Below are positions 17,433-25,981 of a stretch of DNA of 64,000 nt, one piece after another. Each line of letters starts with the position of its first letter. Within the stretch, counting starts at the first letter, position 1. The notes under the pieces were generated by a model. That model worked only from the letters and a program-made list of their open reading frames with translations. It ran no database searches and was not told where the DNA came from. The stretch comes from Gulosibacter sp. 10 (GTDB lineage: Bacteria; Actinomycetota; Actinomycetes; Actinomycetales; Microbacteriaceae). Made by a program: the position numbers and the translations under genes. The stretch lies in NCBI RefSeq assembly GCF_900163695.1, contig NZ_FUIC01000012.1:62001-126000 (forward strand). Reading direction: 5' to 3'.

Positions 17433-17475
17433 GCCGCCGGCGCGCGGTGCCGGCCCGGCGGCCCGCCCGGGGCGC

Positions 17476-18243
17476 TCAGCGCGGGTCGAGCGGCGCGGTG
17501 CCGGCTCCGAACTCCGATCCGGCCCGGCGCCGCGCCTCCTCGCGCGAGATCATCCCGCGGTCCGCGAGCACGTGCAGGGCCTCCTCGCGGTCGGCGAGGA
17601 TGCGGGCGCGGGCGCGCTCCGGCAGCAGCGCCCACTGCCGCTCGAGCGCCTCGCGGTGCGGGACGCCCGGGGGCGCGTCGGCCGAGCCCACGCCCCAGAC
17701 GAGCTGCGCCGCGAAGGAGAGCGCGCCGAGCGCCGCGGCGCCCCAGGCGACGGCCGCGTAGGGCTCCCAGCCGCTCATCTGCCAGTCGGCCGCCTTGCCG
17801 GGGATGAGGAGCGCCGCGCCGATCCCCGAGAGCGTCGCGACCGCCGCGGCGATCATCCCCTCGAGGGAGCGCTGCCGGCTCGGGCGCACCCAGAGGAGCA
17901 GGGCGATCAGCAGCCCGAGCGCGGCGAGGCCGAGCCCCGTCGCGGAGATCGGCAGCGCCGTCCGCGCATCCCAGTCGTAGTCGAAGCGCAGATGCCTGCC
18001 CGAGAACAGGGCCGCGACGCCCGCGACCGCGGCGGCCATCGCCGTGTACTCCACGATCCGGCGGAGGAGGCCGACCCGCGCGCGCTCGCGGAGCGCGAGG
18101 ACGGCGTCGCCCTCGCGGCCGAGCCGGCCGAGCAGCGCGGGATAGGCGCCCGCGGCGATGGCGTCGACGAGTCCGGGGGCGCGGGCCTGGCCGCGGTCCT
18201 CCACCTCGAGCGCCCACTCGACCGCGGATTGCGGGAAGCGCAT
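17476..18243 (-). CDS. Four-helix membrane protein of unknown function, partner of the GNAT-AAA protein
   Basis: The 255-residue protein has a soluble N-terminal part, four hydrophobic segments (about residues 58-72, 88-108, 124-142 and 155-175), and a cytoplasmic C-terminal part with REALERQWALLPERARARILADREEALHVLADRGMISREEARRRAGSEFG. The C-terminal helices resemble short-C-terminal-domain (SHOCT-like) tails, though without the classic LxxLxxL spacing. I do not recognise a family. Its ATG lies one base after the stop of the upstream acetyltransferase-AAA gene, so the two are translated together. Confidence 0.7.
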   Translation of the reverse strand: MRFPQSAVEWALEVEDRGQARAPGLVDAIAAGAYPALLGRLGREGDAVLALRERARVGLLRRIVEYTAMAAAVAGVAALFSGRHLRFDYDWDARTALPISATGLGLAALGLLIALLLWVRPSRQRSLEGMIAAAVATLSGIGAALLIPGKAADWQMSGWEPYAAVAWGAAALGALSFAAQLVWGVGSADAPPGVPHREALERQWALLPERARARILADREEALHVLADRGMISREEARRRAGSEFGAGTAPLDPR

Positions 18244-18244
18244 C

Positions 18245-19522
18245 TCAGAGCCTCGCGATCGACTCGATGTCCTCCTCGAACGCGGCGGCGACCTCGGCGG
18301 ACACGGTCGTGCGCGTTTGTGCGATTGCCTCCAGGAAGTCATCGAGGGTGGGCCCCGCCGTGCGGACGCCCTCCGTGACCGCGCGCTCGAGCGCGGCCTG
18401 CGAGGCGCTGCGGGAGGCGAACTCGATGTCGGCGGGGGAGAAGCCGTCGGTGGCGCGGACGAGCGCGTCGAAGTCGAGCGAGTCGCGCGTCTTGGAGGGC
18501 ACGAACCCCTGCCAGATCGCGCGCCGGGCGTCGGCGTCGGGCAGCCCGATCGGGATGACGTAGTCGAATCGCCCGTGCCGCAGGAACGCCGGGTCGAGCG
18601 CGCGGATGAAGTTCGTCGCGCAGATGAGCAGCCGGCCCGGCTTCTCCCGGAACGCGGGGATGATCTTGAGCAGCTCGTTCGTGACCCCCTGCATGGCCGA
18701 GGGCGGCTCCCCGCCGCGGCGGACGGCGATCTCCTCGACCTCGTCGATGAACACGACGGCGTGGTCCAGGTCCTCGATCTTCTCGAAGGTCTCGCGCAGC
18801 TCGCCCGCCAGTCCCTTGGGCGAGGCCGCGAGCCGGGAGGGGAAGACCTCGACGAAGGGCCATTCGAGGCGCGAGGCGATGCCCTTGGCGAAGGTGGTCT
18901 TGCCGGTTCCGGGCGGGCCGAAGAGCACGATCGCGCGCGGCGGCACGACCCCGAACTCCTCCGCGAGCTCCGGATCCGCGAGCGGCAGCACGAGCCGGCG
19001 CTCGAGGATCTGCTTCTCCCGCTGCATGCCGCCGATGCCGTCCCAGCGGTCCCGGGCGAGCACGCGTCCGCCGAGCTCGCGCAGCAGCAGGATCTCCTCC
19101 TGCCGGATGGGGATGGCGCGCTCGAAGTACCGCAGGTGCCGCTTGTCGGCGAACCCGGCCCGGGTGAGCGAGGAGACGTGCCCCTCGCCGTCGGGCACGA
19201 GGATCGACACCCGCTGGATGCCGAGGCTGGCGAGCCGCTGCTCCGCCGCGGCGAGCAGCGCGCGGCCGATCCCGATGCGCTGCCAGCCCGCCGCCACGGC
19301 GTAGAAGACGATCCAGGCCTGATCGTGCGCGGCGCGGGCCACGGCCACGCCGACCACCTCGTCGCCGACGACGGCGGCCACGGCGGTGTCCTTCCTCGTG
19401 GAGGCGATGACCTCGCTCAGCGAGTAGACGGGCTCGGAGCCGCCGGAGCGGTACTCCTCCCAGAGCCGGAGGAAGCCGTCGAGGTCGGCGGGCTGAAGGT
19501 CGCGGATGCGCCAGCTGGTCAT
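18245..19522 (-). CDS. GNAT acetyltransferase-AAA+ ATPase fusion protein
   Basis: The 425-residue protein joins two domains. Residues 1-140 are a GNAT acetyltransferase, with the acetyl-CoA loop WQRIGIGRALLAAAEQRL (about 80-97). Residues 160-425 are a classical AAA+ module: Walker A FGPPGTGKTT (201-210), Walker B HAVVFIDEVEEI (254-265), sensor 1 LLICATNF and the Arg-finger region FLRHGRFDYVIPIGLPD. The AAA part resembles FtsH/proteasome-ATPase-type and Cdc48-type remodelers, with no protease domain. It is followed immediately by a membrane protein gene. The likely role is ATP-driven remodelling or acetylation of a client linked to that partner; this is inference. Confidence 0.85.
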   Translation of the reverse strand: MTSWRIRDLQPADLDGFLRLWEEYRSGGSEPVYSLSEVIASTRKDTAVAAVVGDEVVGVAVARAAHDQAWIVFYAVAAGWQRIGIGRALLAAAEQRLASLGIQRVSILVPDGEGHVSSLTRAGFADKRHLRYFERAIPIRQEEILLLRELGGRVLARDRWDGIGGMQREKQILERRLVLPLADPELAEEFGVVPPRAIVLFGPPGTGKTTFAKGIASRLEWPFVEVFPSRLAASPKGLAGELRETFEKIEDLDHAVVFIDEVEEIAVRRGGEPPSAMQGVTNELLKIIPAFREKPGRLLICATNFIRALDPAFLRHGRFDYVIPIGLPDADARRAIWQGFVPSKTRDSLDFDALVRATDGFSPADIEFASRSASQAALERAVTEGVRTAGPTLDDFLEAIAQTRTTVSAEVAAAFEEDIESIARL

Positions 19523-19620
19523 AGAGCACTCTGCTTCGTCGAAGGGATCAGACCGTGCGGGCGCCCCGGGCGCCCGCACGGCTTCAGCGTACGACAGCGA
19601 GCCTACGCGGGCGAGCAGGC

Positions 19621-21273
19621 TCAGCGGTCCGCGTCGTCCCCGTCCCTGCGGCCGTGCTCCTCGGCGTCCCGCTCCTGGACGTCGCGGATGTTGATCGAGC
19701 CGGTCGTCGCGGGCAGCTGACCGTGCGCGATCGAGTCGGTCACGACCTCGCGGTCGATCGAGGTGGCGAGCGGCTTCTCTCGGACGAAGATCAGCATGAG
19801 CACGGTCACGAGCACGATCGGGGCCATGAAGAGGAAGATCGGGATGAGCGCCTCGTTGTAGGAGGAGACGATGATCTCCTGCACCTCGGCGGGCAGCGAG
19901 TGGATGAGGTCCGGCGTGAGCGAGGCGGCGCCGTCGGCGGGGCCCTGCCCCTCGGGCAGCCGCTCCGACATGAGCGAGGAGAGGCGGCCGACGAAGAGCG
20001 AGCCGACGACGGCGGAGCCGAGGCTGCCGCCGACCTGCCGGAAGTAGTTGTTCGCGGCCGTAGCGGTGCCCACCAGGCGGTGCGGCACGGCGTTCTGCAC
20101 GATGAGCGTGAGCACCTGCTGGCTCATGCCGAGGCCCACGCCCATGCCGCCCATGTAGAGGCAGATCACGAAGACCGGCGTGTCGAGCGTCACCGTCGAG
20201 AGCAGCGCCACGAATGCCGTGAGCAGCGTCACGCCGATGAGCGGCATGATCTTGTAGCGGCCGGTGCGGGAGATGATGATGCCCGTCACGATCGAGACGG
20301 TGAGCATCGCCGCCATCATGGGGATCATGAGCAGTCCGGCCTGCTGCGGATTGGCCCCGACCGCCATCTGGAAGTAGGTGGGCATGTAGCCGATGGCGCC
20401 GAACATGGGCAGCGCGATGAGCAGGCCCGCGAAGGTGGTCAGCGAGATGTTGCGGTCCTTGAACATCGACATCGGCATGATGGGCTCGGCCACGCGCGAC
20501 TCGATGAGGATGAACAGCGCGGCGAACACGACGGTCGCGGCCGCCAGGCCGATGATCTGCGGCGAGGCCCACTCGTAGGTGGAGCCGCCCCAGGTCGCGA
20601 CGAGGATGAGGGTGCTCGTGCCGGCCGCGAGCGCGGCCATGCCGAGGTAGTCGATGCGGCGGCGCTTCGGCGCGTCGGGACTGGGGAGGCGCAGCAGCAC
20701 GATCGTGGCGACGAGCGCGATGAGGCCGAGCGGCACGTTCATCCAGAACGCCCAGCGCCAGCCGGGGCCCTCGGTGAGCCAGCCGCCGATGAGCGGCCCG
20801 GCCACCGAGGAGAAGGCGAAGACGCCGCCCAGGATGCCCATGTACTTGCCGCGGTCGCGGGCGGGCACGACGTCCGCGATCGCGGCCTGCGAGAGGATCA
20901 TGAGACCGCCGCCGCCGAGGCCCTGGACGAGCCGGGCGACGATGAGCACCTCCATGTCGCCGGCGACCGCGCCGATCACCGAGCCCGCGACGAAGATGCC
21001 GATGGCGGTGAGCAGCACGGGCTTGCGGCCGAGGAGGTCGCTGATGTTGCCGTAGATCGGCATCATGATGGTGGCGGTGAGCAGGTAGGCCGTCGTGACC
21101 CACATCATGTGCTCGACGCCGTGGAGCTCGCCGACGATGGTGGGCAGGGCGCTCGCGAGCACCATCTGGCTCAGCGAGGCGAGCAGCATCGTGAGCATGA
21201 GGGTGATGAACAGCGGGACGATGGAGCGGCGCTTCGGCTTCCCTGCGGGGATGGAGCGGGTTACTTCAGCCAT
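19621..21273 (-). CDS. MFS multidrug exporter, DHA2 (EmrB/QacA) family
   Basis: The 550-residue transporter has 14 predicted membrane segments. Motif A reads GNISDLLGRKPVLL after TM2, the antiporter motif C-like stretch is GVFAFSSVAGPLIGGWL, and VQGLGGGGLMILSQAAIADVVPARDRGKY is typical of DHA2 drug:proton antiporters. The C-terminal 50 residues are charged and cytoplasmic. Its ATG lies 13 bases inside the end of the upstream tetR gene, so the pair is one operon under the regulator's own operators. The drug or metabolite exported cannot be read. Confidence 0.9.
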   Translation of the reverse strand: MAEVTRSIPAGKPKRRSIVPLFITLMLTMLLASLSQMVLASALPTIVGELHGVEHMMWVTTAYLLTATIMMPIYGNISDLLGRKPVLLTAIGIFVAGSVIGAVAGDMEVLIVARLVQGLGGGGLMILSQAAIADVVPARDRGKYMGILGGVFAFSSVAGPLIGGWLTEGPGWRWAFWMNVPLGLIALVATIVLLRLPSPDAPKRRRIDYLGMAALAAGTSTLILVATWGGSTYEWASPQIIGLAAATVVFAALFILIESRVAEPIMPMSMFKDRNISLTTFAGLLIALPMFGAIGYMPTYFQMAVGANPQQAGLLMIPMMAAMLTVSIVTGIIISRTGRYKIMPLIGVTLLTAFVALLSTVTLDTPVFVICLYMGGMGVGLGMSQQVLTLIVQNAVPHRLVGTATAANNYFRQVGGSLGSAVVGSLFVGRLSSLMSERLPEGQGPADGAASLTPDLIHSLPAEVQEIIVSSYNEALIPIFLFMAPIVLVTVLMLIFVREKPLATSIDREVVTDSIAHGQLPATTGSINIRDVQERDAEEHGRRDGDDADR

Positions 21274-21923
21274 GTGGAGCTTTGAATCACCTCTCGGAAC
21301 GTGATGATCGCGGTGTCGACGAGATCGGCGTGATCATCGGAAAGTGCGGACGGGTCCTTCGCGAAGGCGAAGCGGATGATGGTGGAGGCGTGCAGCGTGA
21401 TCGCCTTGGCGGCGTCCCGGGTCCCCCGCTCGAGCGAGATGCCCTCCTCCGTGCTGATGCGCTCGATCTCCTCGGCGACGGCGGGCTCGACGAGCTGCTC
21501 GACCTCGGCGGCGAGCCGCTTGAGCCGCACGCCGACCTCGGGGAAGCTCCCGATGATGCGCTGCCGCCGCGCGCGGAGCTCGTCATGGGGGTAGGAGGCC
21601 CGCATGACCGCCGCGGTGAGGTACACGGCGCGGTGGATCAGATCCTGCTCGCCCGAGCGGAACGCCTCGAGCGCGGGCTGCGGGAGCCGTGGGGTCTGCG
21701 CGCCGAGGACCGCGTCCTCCTTGCTCGAGAAGTAGTTGAAGAACGTCCGGTTCGAGATGCGCGCGCGTGCGGCGATCTGCTCGACGGTGGTCGCGCTCCA
21801 GCCGCGCTCGAGCACGAGGTCGGCGGCGGCGTTGTGGATCGCGAGCCAGGTGTCGAGCCGATTGCGCTCGCGCAGGCTGAGCTCCTGCGGGGCGTCGGGA
21901 CGGTTCGGCTCGGATTTTTGCAC
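21261..21923 (-). CDS. TetR family repressor of the adjacent MFS exporter
   Basis: The 220-residue regulator has a TetR helix-turn-helix: [55 protein letters not shown]. The C-terminal ligand domain is unassigned. I place the start at the GTG at 21923, because the longer frame to 21998 would translate the palindromic operator cluster as protein; the ATG at 21998 remains possible. The gene is first in an operon with the exporter and sits head-to-head with a broken ychJ-like gene. Confidence 0.8.
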   Translation of the reverse strand: MQKSEPNRPDAPQELSLRERNRLDTWLAIHNAAADLVLERGWSATTVEQIAARARISNRTFFNYFSSKEDAVLGAQTPRLPQPALEAFRSGEQDLIHRAVYLTAAVMRASYPHDELRARRQRIIGSFPEVGVRLKRLAAEVEQLVEPAVAEEIERISTEEGISLERGTRDAAKAITLHASTIIRFAFAKDPSALSDDHADLVDTAIITFREVIQSSTWLK

Positions 21924-21972
21924 TTGTGCAGTGTATGCCCGAGTGCAAACTTTGCACAAATGCACTTTTGCA
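21919..21972. promoter_or_regulatory. Cluster of TetR-type operators upstream of tetR-MFS
   Basis: Three related palindromes occur in 54 bases: TGCACTTGTGCA (21919-21930), GTGCAAACTTTGCAC (21943-21957, seven-base perfect arms) and TGCACTTTTGCA (21961-21972). The shared half-site is TGCA with a T/A-rich centre. They overlap the tetR start and cover the space before the divergent gene, as expected for autoregulation by the TetR protein. Confidence 0.7.
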
Positions 21973-22018
21973 GGACTGCACGATGCGGGGCCGATCATCG
22001 CTCCGATACGATCGAGCG

Positions 22019-22458
22019 ATGCGCGCCATCGACGAATCCGCCCGCTGCCCGTGCGGCACGGGCCTCCCCTACGGGGAGTGCTGCGCGCCCCGGCATCGCG
22101 GCGCGACCGCGCCCACCGCGGAGACGCTCATGCGCTCGCGCTACACGGCGTTCGCGCTGGAACTCGCCAGCAGATAGTCGCCGAGTTCCAGCGCTACACG
22201 GCGTTCGCGCTGGAACTCGGCGACTATCTGCTGGCGAGCTGGCATCCGACCACCCGCCCGGAGTCGATCGGGTTCGAGCCGGGCATCCGCTGGCGCCGGC
22301 TCGACGTGCTGCGGACCGAGGCAGGGGGCCCCTTCGACCGCGAGGGCGCGGTGGAGTTCGAGGCGCACTACCGGCTCGAGGGCGCGCGGGGCGTGCAGCA
22401 CGAGGTCGGCGCCTTCCTCCGCGAGCGGGGGCGCTGGTACTACCTCGGCGCCCGCTGA
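22019..22458 (+). pseudogene. YchJ/UPF0225-like SEC-C gene interrupted by a 53-base fold-back insertion
   Basis: The first part reads [24 protein letters not shown] ... [14 protein letters not shown], the SEC-C zinc motif and start of a UPF0225/YchJ-type protein. It hits a stop at 22175-22177. The rest, [40 protein letters not shown], continues in another frame to 22458. Removing 53 bases restores one frame of 128 residues, the family's normal length. The inserted bases consist of an inverted copy of downstream sequence plus a direct copy of upstream sequence. As it stands the gene cannot make the full protein. Confidence 0.85.
22138..22238. repeat. 29-base direct repeat and 32-base inverted repeat formed by the insertion
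   Basis: A perfect direct repeat of 29 bases lies at 22138-22166 and 22191-22219. A perfect inverted repeat of 32 bases lies at 22163-22194 and 22207-22238, with a 12-base loop. The two overlap, which is the footprint of polymerase switching to the opposite strand and back, or of a chimeric read. Confidence 0.95.
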
Positions 22459-22596
22459 GACGGCGTGCGCCGAAGCGCCATGCACCGGAGCGGCGCTCGC
22501 GGGCCGGGTGCACGCATCTGACGCTCAGCATCGCCTGCCACAGTGGACGACGTCCAGGGCGCGCACCGCGCCACGGTTCGACGAGAGGAGCAGTGT

Positions 22597-22800
22597 ATGG
22601 GTACCGCAGACCGTGCAGAGAACAAGGGCGAAGACCTCGGGGGCCGGGCGAAGGAGGCCTTCGGAGCAGCCACAGACAACGACGACCTTCGCCGCGAGGG
22701 CAAGGCCGACCAGGCGTCCGCATCGATCAAGGACAAGGTCGAGGACGTCAAGGAAGGCGTGACCGACGCGATCGACAAGCTCCGGGGCAAGGGCGACTGA
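22597..22800 (+). CDS. CsbD-like stress protein
   Basis: The 67-residue hydrophilic protein has the CsbD pattern: [23 protein letters not shown], then a helix with [28 protein letters not shown]. CsbD proteins are abundant under general stress, but their mechanism is unknown. A strong GAGAGGAG ribosome-binding site precedes the ATG, and a terminator follows. The gene stands alone. No clear alternative-sigma promoter was found in the 139 bases upstream. Confidence 0.85.
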   Translation: MGTADRAENKGEDLGGRAKEAFGAATDNDDLRREGKADQASASIKDKVEDVKEGVTDAIDKLRGKGD

Positions 22801-22824
22801 TTCGCCTCGAGCCACGGCGCGACG

Positions 22825-22853
22825 AACGGCCTCCGCTTCGGCGGGGGCCGTTT
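22825..22853 (+). terminator. Rho-independent terminator after the CsbD-like gene
   Basis: A 12-base stem (22825-22836 with 22841-22852, one G-T pair) closes on a TTCG tetraloop and is followed by TTTGCCTTGT. Confidence 0.75.
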
Positions 22854-22909
22854 GCCTTGTCGTCGGGGTCCGACATAATGGCCGGACAACTCGAAGCGAA
22901 GGAGCAGCG

Positions 22910-24013
22910 ATGCAGCAGGTACAGGGCGTCATCTCTCGGGCCAAGGACGCGCCCGTGGAACTCGCGACCATCAACATCCCCGATCCCGCGGCAGGCGAGG
23001 CGGTCGTCCGCATCCAGGCCTGCGGCGTGTGCCACACGGACCTCCACTACGTGCAGGGCGGGATCGGCGACGACTACCCGTATCTGCTCGGCCACGAGGC
23101 CGCGGGCATCGTCGAGCAGGTCGGCGAGGGCGTCACCGAGGTCGAGGTGGGCGACTACGTCGTCCTCAACTGGCGGGCCGTGTGCGGCGAGTGCCGCGCG
23201 TGCCACCGGGGGGAGCCCTGGTACTGCTTCGCGACGAAGAACGCGACGCAGAAGATGACCCTCGAGGACGGCACCGAGCTCTCGCCGGCGCTCGGCATCG
23301 GCGCGTTCGTCGAGAAGACGCTCGTGGCGGCGGGCCAGTGCACCAAGGTCGACGAGGCCGCCGCCCCGGCAGCGGCGGGGCTCCTCGGCTGCGGCATCAT
23401 GGCGGGGGTCGGCGCGGCCATCAACACGGGCGGCGTGCGGCGCGGCGAGTCGGTGGCGGTCATCGGCTGCGGCGGGGTCGGCACCGCCGCGATCGCCGGG
23501 GCGAACCTCGCGGGCGCCTCGAAGATCATCGCGGTGGACGTGGACGACCGCAAGCTCGCCCAGGCCCGGGAGTTCGGCGCCACCCACGTCGTCAACTCGC
23601 GCGAGACGGACCCGGTGGAGCGCATCCGCGAACTCACCGGCGGCTTCGGCGCCGACGTCGTGGTCGAGGCGGTCGGCCGCCCCGAGACGTACGAGCAGGC
23701 GTTCTACGCCCGCGATCTCGCGGGCCGGGTCGTCCTCGTCGGCGTACCCACGCCGGACATGGAGATCACGCTGCCGCTGCTCGAGGTCTTCGGCCGCGGC
23801 GGCGCGCTGAAGTCGAGCTGGTACGGCGACTGCCTGCCCGAGCGCGACTTCCCGATGCTCATCGACCTCTTCCTGCAGGGGCGCTTCCCGCTCGACCGGT
23901 TCGTCTCCGAGGAGATCGGCATCGGCGACATCGACGAGGCGTTCGCGAAGATGGGCCGCGGCGAGGTGCTCCGCTCCGTCGTCGTGCTCGAGCCGGCGGG
24001 GGAGGCGAAGTAG
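22910..24013 (+). CDS. fadH: S-(hydroxymethyl)mycothiol dehydrogenase / zinc alcohol dehydrogenase
   Basis: The 367-residue zinc dehydrogenase has [13 protein letters not shown] (catalytic zinc, about 39-51), GHEAAG, the four-Cys structural site [15 protein letters not shown], and the Rossmann turn GCGGVGTAA. The overall pattern, including [29 protein letters not shown], fits the actinobacterial mycothiol-dependent formaldehyde dehydrogenase (also S-nitrosomycothiol reductase, MscR). It should oxidise S-hydroxymethyl-mycothiol with NAD. The next gene starts directly after its stop and is the metallo-hydrolase that usually accompanies it. ATG 22910 follows GAAGGAG. Confidence 0.87.
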   Translation: MQQVQGVISRAKDAPVELATINIPDPAAGEAVVRIQACGVCHTDLHYVQGGIGDDYPYLLGHEAAGIVEQVGEGVTEVEVGDYVVLNWRAVCGECRACHRGEPWYCFATKNATQKMTLEDGTELSPALGIGAFVEKTLVAAGQCTKVDEAAAPAAAGLLGCGIMAGVGAAINTGGVRRGESVAVIGCGGVGTAAIAGANLAGASKIIAVDVDDRKLAQAREFGATHVVNSRETDPVERIRELTGGFGADVVVEAVGRPETYEQAFYARDLAGRVVLVGVPTPDMEITLPLLEVFGRGGALKSSWYGDCLPERDFPMLIDLFLQGRFPLDRFVSEEIGIGDIDEAFAKMGRGEVLRSVVVLEPAGEAK

Positions 24014-24625
24014 ATGGCCGCCCGCATCGACCACGCCGTGACCAGCGGCACCTTCACGCTCGACGGCGAGACCTTCGACGTGGACAACAACGTCTGGGTG
24101 ATCGGCGACGACGCGGAGTGCGTCGTCATCGACGCGCCCCACGACCCGCAGCGGATCCTCGACCTCGTCGGGGGCCGGCGGCTCGTCGCCATCCTCTGCA
24201 CCCACGCCCACGACGACCACGTGCGATACGCGCCGGAGCTGTCCGAGGCCACCGGGGCGCCGATCCGCCTCAACCCCGAGGACCGGGTGCTGTGGGACCT
24301 CACGCATCCCGATCGTGCGCCCGACGCCGAGCTGCACGACGGGCAGGCCGTCGAGATCGCCGGCACGCGCCTCGAGGTGATCGCGACGCCCGGGCACGCC
24401 CCCGGCGCGGTCTGCTTCTACGCGCCCGAGCTCGGCGTGCTGTTCAGCGGCGACACCCTCTTCGAAGGGGGCCCGGGCGCCACCGGCCGCAGCTACAGCG
24501 ATCGGCCGACGATCGAGCGATCGATCCGAGAGAAGCTCTTCCCGCTCGGCGACGAGGTGGTCGTGAAGACGGGCCACGGCCCCGACACGACGATCGGCGC
24601 GGAGCGCCGGGGCGACTGGGTCTAG
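24014..24625 (+). CDS. Metallo-beta-lactamase fold hydrolase, glyoxalase II-like
   Basis: The 203-residue enzyme has the metal motif THAHDDH, then TPGHAPGAVCFY, FSGDTLF and KTGHGPDTT, giving the full set of metal ligands for a two-metal hydrolase of the glyoxalase II type. It begins immediately after the dehydrogenase stop, without a spacer. In mycobacteria the mscR gene has the same partner (Rv2260, from memory). The probable job is hydrolysis of a mycothiol thioester, such as the S-formyl product of the dehydrogenase; this is inferred from context. Confidence 0.87.
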   Translation: MAARIDHAVTSGTFTLDGETFDVDNNVWVIGDDAECVVIDAPHDPQRILDLVGGRRLVAILCTHAHDDHVRYAPELSEATGAPIRLNPEDRVLWDLTHPDRAPDAELHDGQAVEIAGTRLEVIATPGHAPGAVCFYAPELGVLFSGDTLFEGGPGATGRSYSDRPTIERSIREKLFPLGDEVVVKTGHGPDTTIGAERRGDWV

Positions 24626-24655
24626 CCCGCGGAGGCGGACCCCTCGGGAAGACGG

Positions 24656-24687
24656 GCGGGGCGGCATGCGTGCGCATGCCGCCCCGC
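24656..24687. terminator. Bidirectional terminator hairpin
   Basis: A 15-base perfect stem (24656-24670 with 24673-24687) with a two-base loop lies between two convergent genes. The symmetric stem can serve both strands. Confidence 0.75.
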
Positions 24688-24704
24688 TTCGCGCATCCGG
24701 GGCG

Positions 24705-25946
24705 CTACAGCGTCAGCTCGGGCGGCAGCTGCCCGGCCTTGAGCTGCGACTGCTCGTTCTCCTCGCGCGCCAGCTCGTTCTCGCGCGAGCGCTCGACGTA
24801 CGGCGCGGCGCGCACGAGCTGCGTGTTGAGGTTGTCGATGGTCGTGGCGAAGTTCCGGTTCGCCTCGGTGCGGAACTGCTCGACCTGGTCGATGGCGCTG
24901 AACACGTTGTCGTAGGCGCGCTGGAGGGTCTCGAGCGAGACGCCGGCGGTCGAGGCCTGCTGCTGGATGCGCGCGGAGTTGTCGCGCAGCATCGCGGAGG
25001 TCTGCTCGATCATCGAGTTGGTGGTCGAGTTCACGGCGTCGATCTGGTCGAGGACGATGCGCTGGTTCTCGACCGCCTGGGCGACGACCACGGCGGTGCG
25101 CAGCGCCGTCATGGTCGTGGTCTTGGCGCGCTCGACGCCGTCGACGAGCTTGAGGTTGTTGTCCTGGATGAGGTCCATGGACAGGTACGACTGCACGCTC
25201 ACGGCGAGCTGGGTCTGCACGTCCACGTGCCGCTGGCGGACCGCGAACAGCACGTCCTGGTCGAGCGCCTTCGCCGCCTCGGCGTCGCCCTGGCTCTGCA
25301 GCTGGTCCATCTTGCGGACGACCGAGGCGTCGAGCTCGCCGAGCAGCTCGCTGAGCTTGTTCAGCTCGAGCATGGAGTCCCACAGGTTCTTGCGCTCCAC
25401 CGAGAGGGCGGCGTTGTCCTTGCGCAGCATGTCCTGGCCGCGCTCGAGGGCGTGCAGCACCGCGTTGAGCTGCTCCTGGTTCGACTCGTACTGTCGGAAG
25501 TACCGCTTGACCCCGCGCGAGCCCGGGAGCTTGCTCATGAACCGGCCGAACGCGCCCTGCTCGCCCGGCTGCAGGTCCTCGACGAGGTTGCGCAGGTCCA
25601 CGAGCGACTTGGAGACCTCGACCGCCTGGCCGCCGTCGCCGTCCGACCTGGCCTGCTGCAGGCTCCGCTCGAAGAAGCGCCCCGAGGCCGAGGAGGTCTG
25701 CTCGATCTCGGCCCGGGCCACCTGCGAGATCGCGCGCACCTGCTCCGTGTACTCGGGGGTCTTCGGCTTCAGCGTCGCGAGGTGGCCGACCCACGTGTCC
25801 GCACGGTGGCGCAGATCGAGCGCCGTCTCCGGGTCCACCTCGGGGAGCATGCCGGGCGCCGACTTGGGCTCGACCTCGGTGACCGGGGGAGCGGCCTCGA
25901 TCGGCTCGAGCTCCTCGGGCGACGGGGGCTGCAGCTTCTGATTCAT
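24705..25946 (-). CDS. telA: TelA/KlaA family protein (toxic anion resistance)
   Basis: The 413-residue protein is almost entirely helical and shows the TelA core: LPGSRGVKRYFRQYESNQEQLNAVLHALERGQDMLRKDN, then ERKNLWDSMLELNKL and the conserved stretch TTTMTALRTAVVVAQAVENQRIVLDQI. The family is named for tellurite resistance but is widespread in stress systems and associated with XpaC-like proteins; mechanism unknown. ATG 25946 follows a GAGAG sequence; an ATG four codons earlier is an alternative. It is the last gene of a four-gene operon. Confidence 0.9.
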   Translation of the reverse strand: MNQKLQPPSPEELEPIEAAPPVTEVEPKSAPGMLPEVDPETALDLRHRADTWVGHLATLKPKTPEYTEQVRAISQVARAEIEQTSSASGRFFERSLQQARSDGDGGQAVEVSKSLVDLRNLVEDLQPGEQGAFGRFMSKLPGSRGVKRYFRQYESNQEQLNAVLHALERGQDMLRKDNAALSVERKNLWDSMLELNKLSELLGELDASVVRKMDQLQSQGDAEAAKALDQDVLFAVRQRHVDVQTQLAVSVQSYLSMDLIQDNNLKLVDGVERAKTTTMTALRTAVVVAQAVENQRIVLDQIDAVNSTTNSMIEQTSAMLRDNSARIQQQASTAGVSLETLQRAYDNVFSAIDQVEQFRTEANRNFATTIDNLNTQLVRAAPYVERSRENELAREENEQSQLKAGQLPPELTL

Positions 25947-25981
25947 GGGGTCTCTCATTCCGTCGTGGCGGTGGCTGGTGA

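Noticed and set aside
22459-22596. A sigma-B-like promoter before the CsbD-like gene.
   Set aside because: No convincing GTTT and GGGTA-type pair was found upstream of the start.
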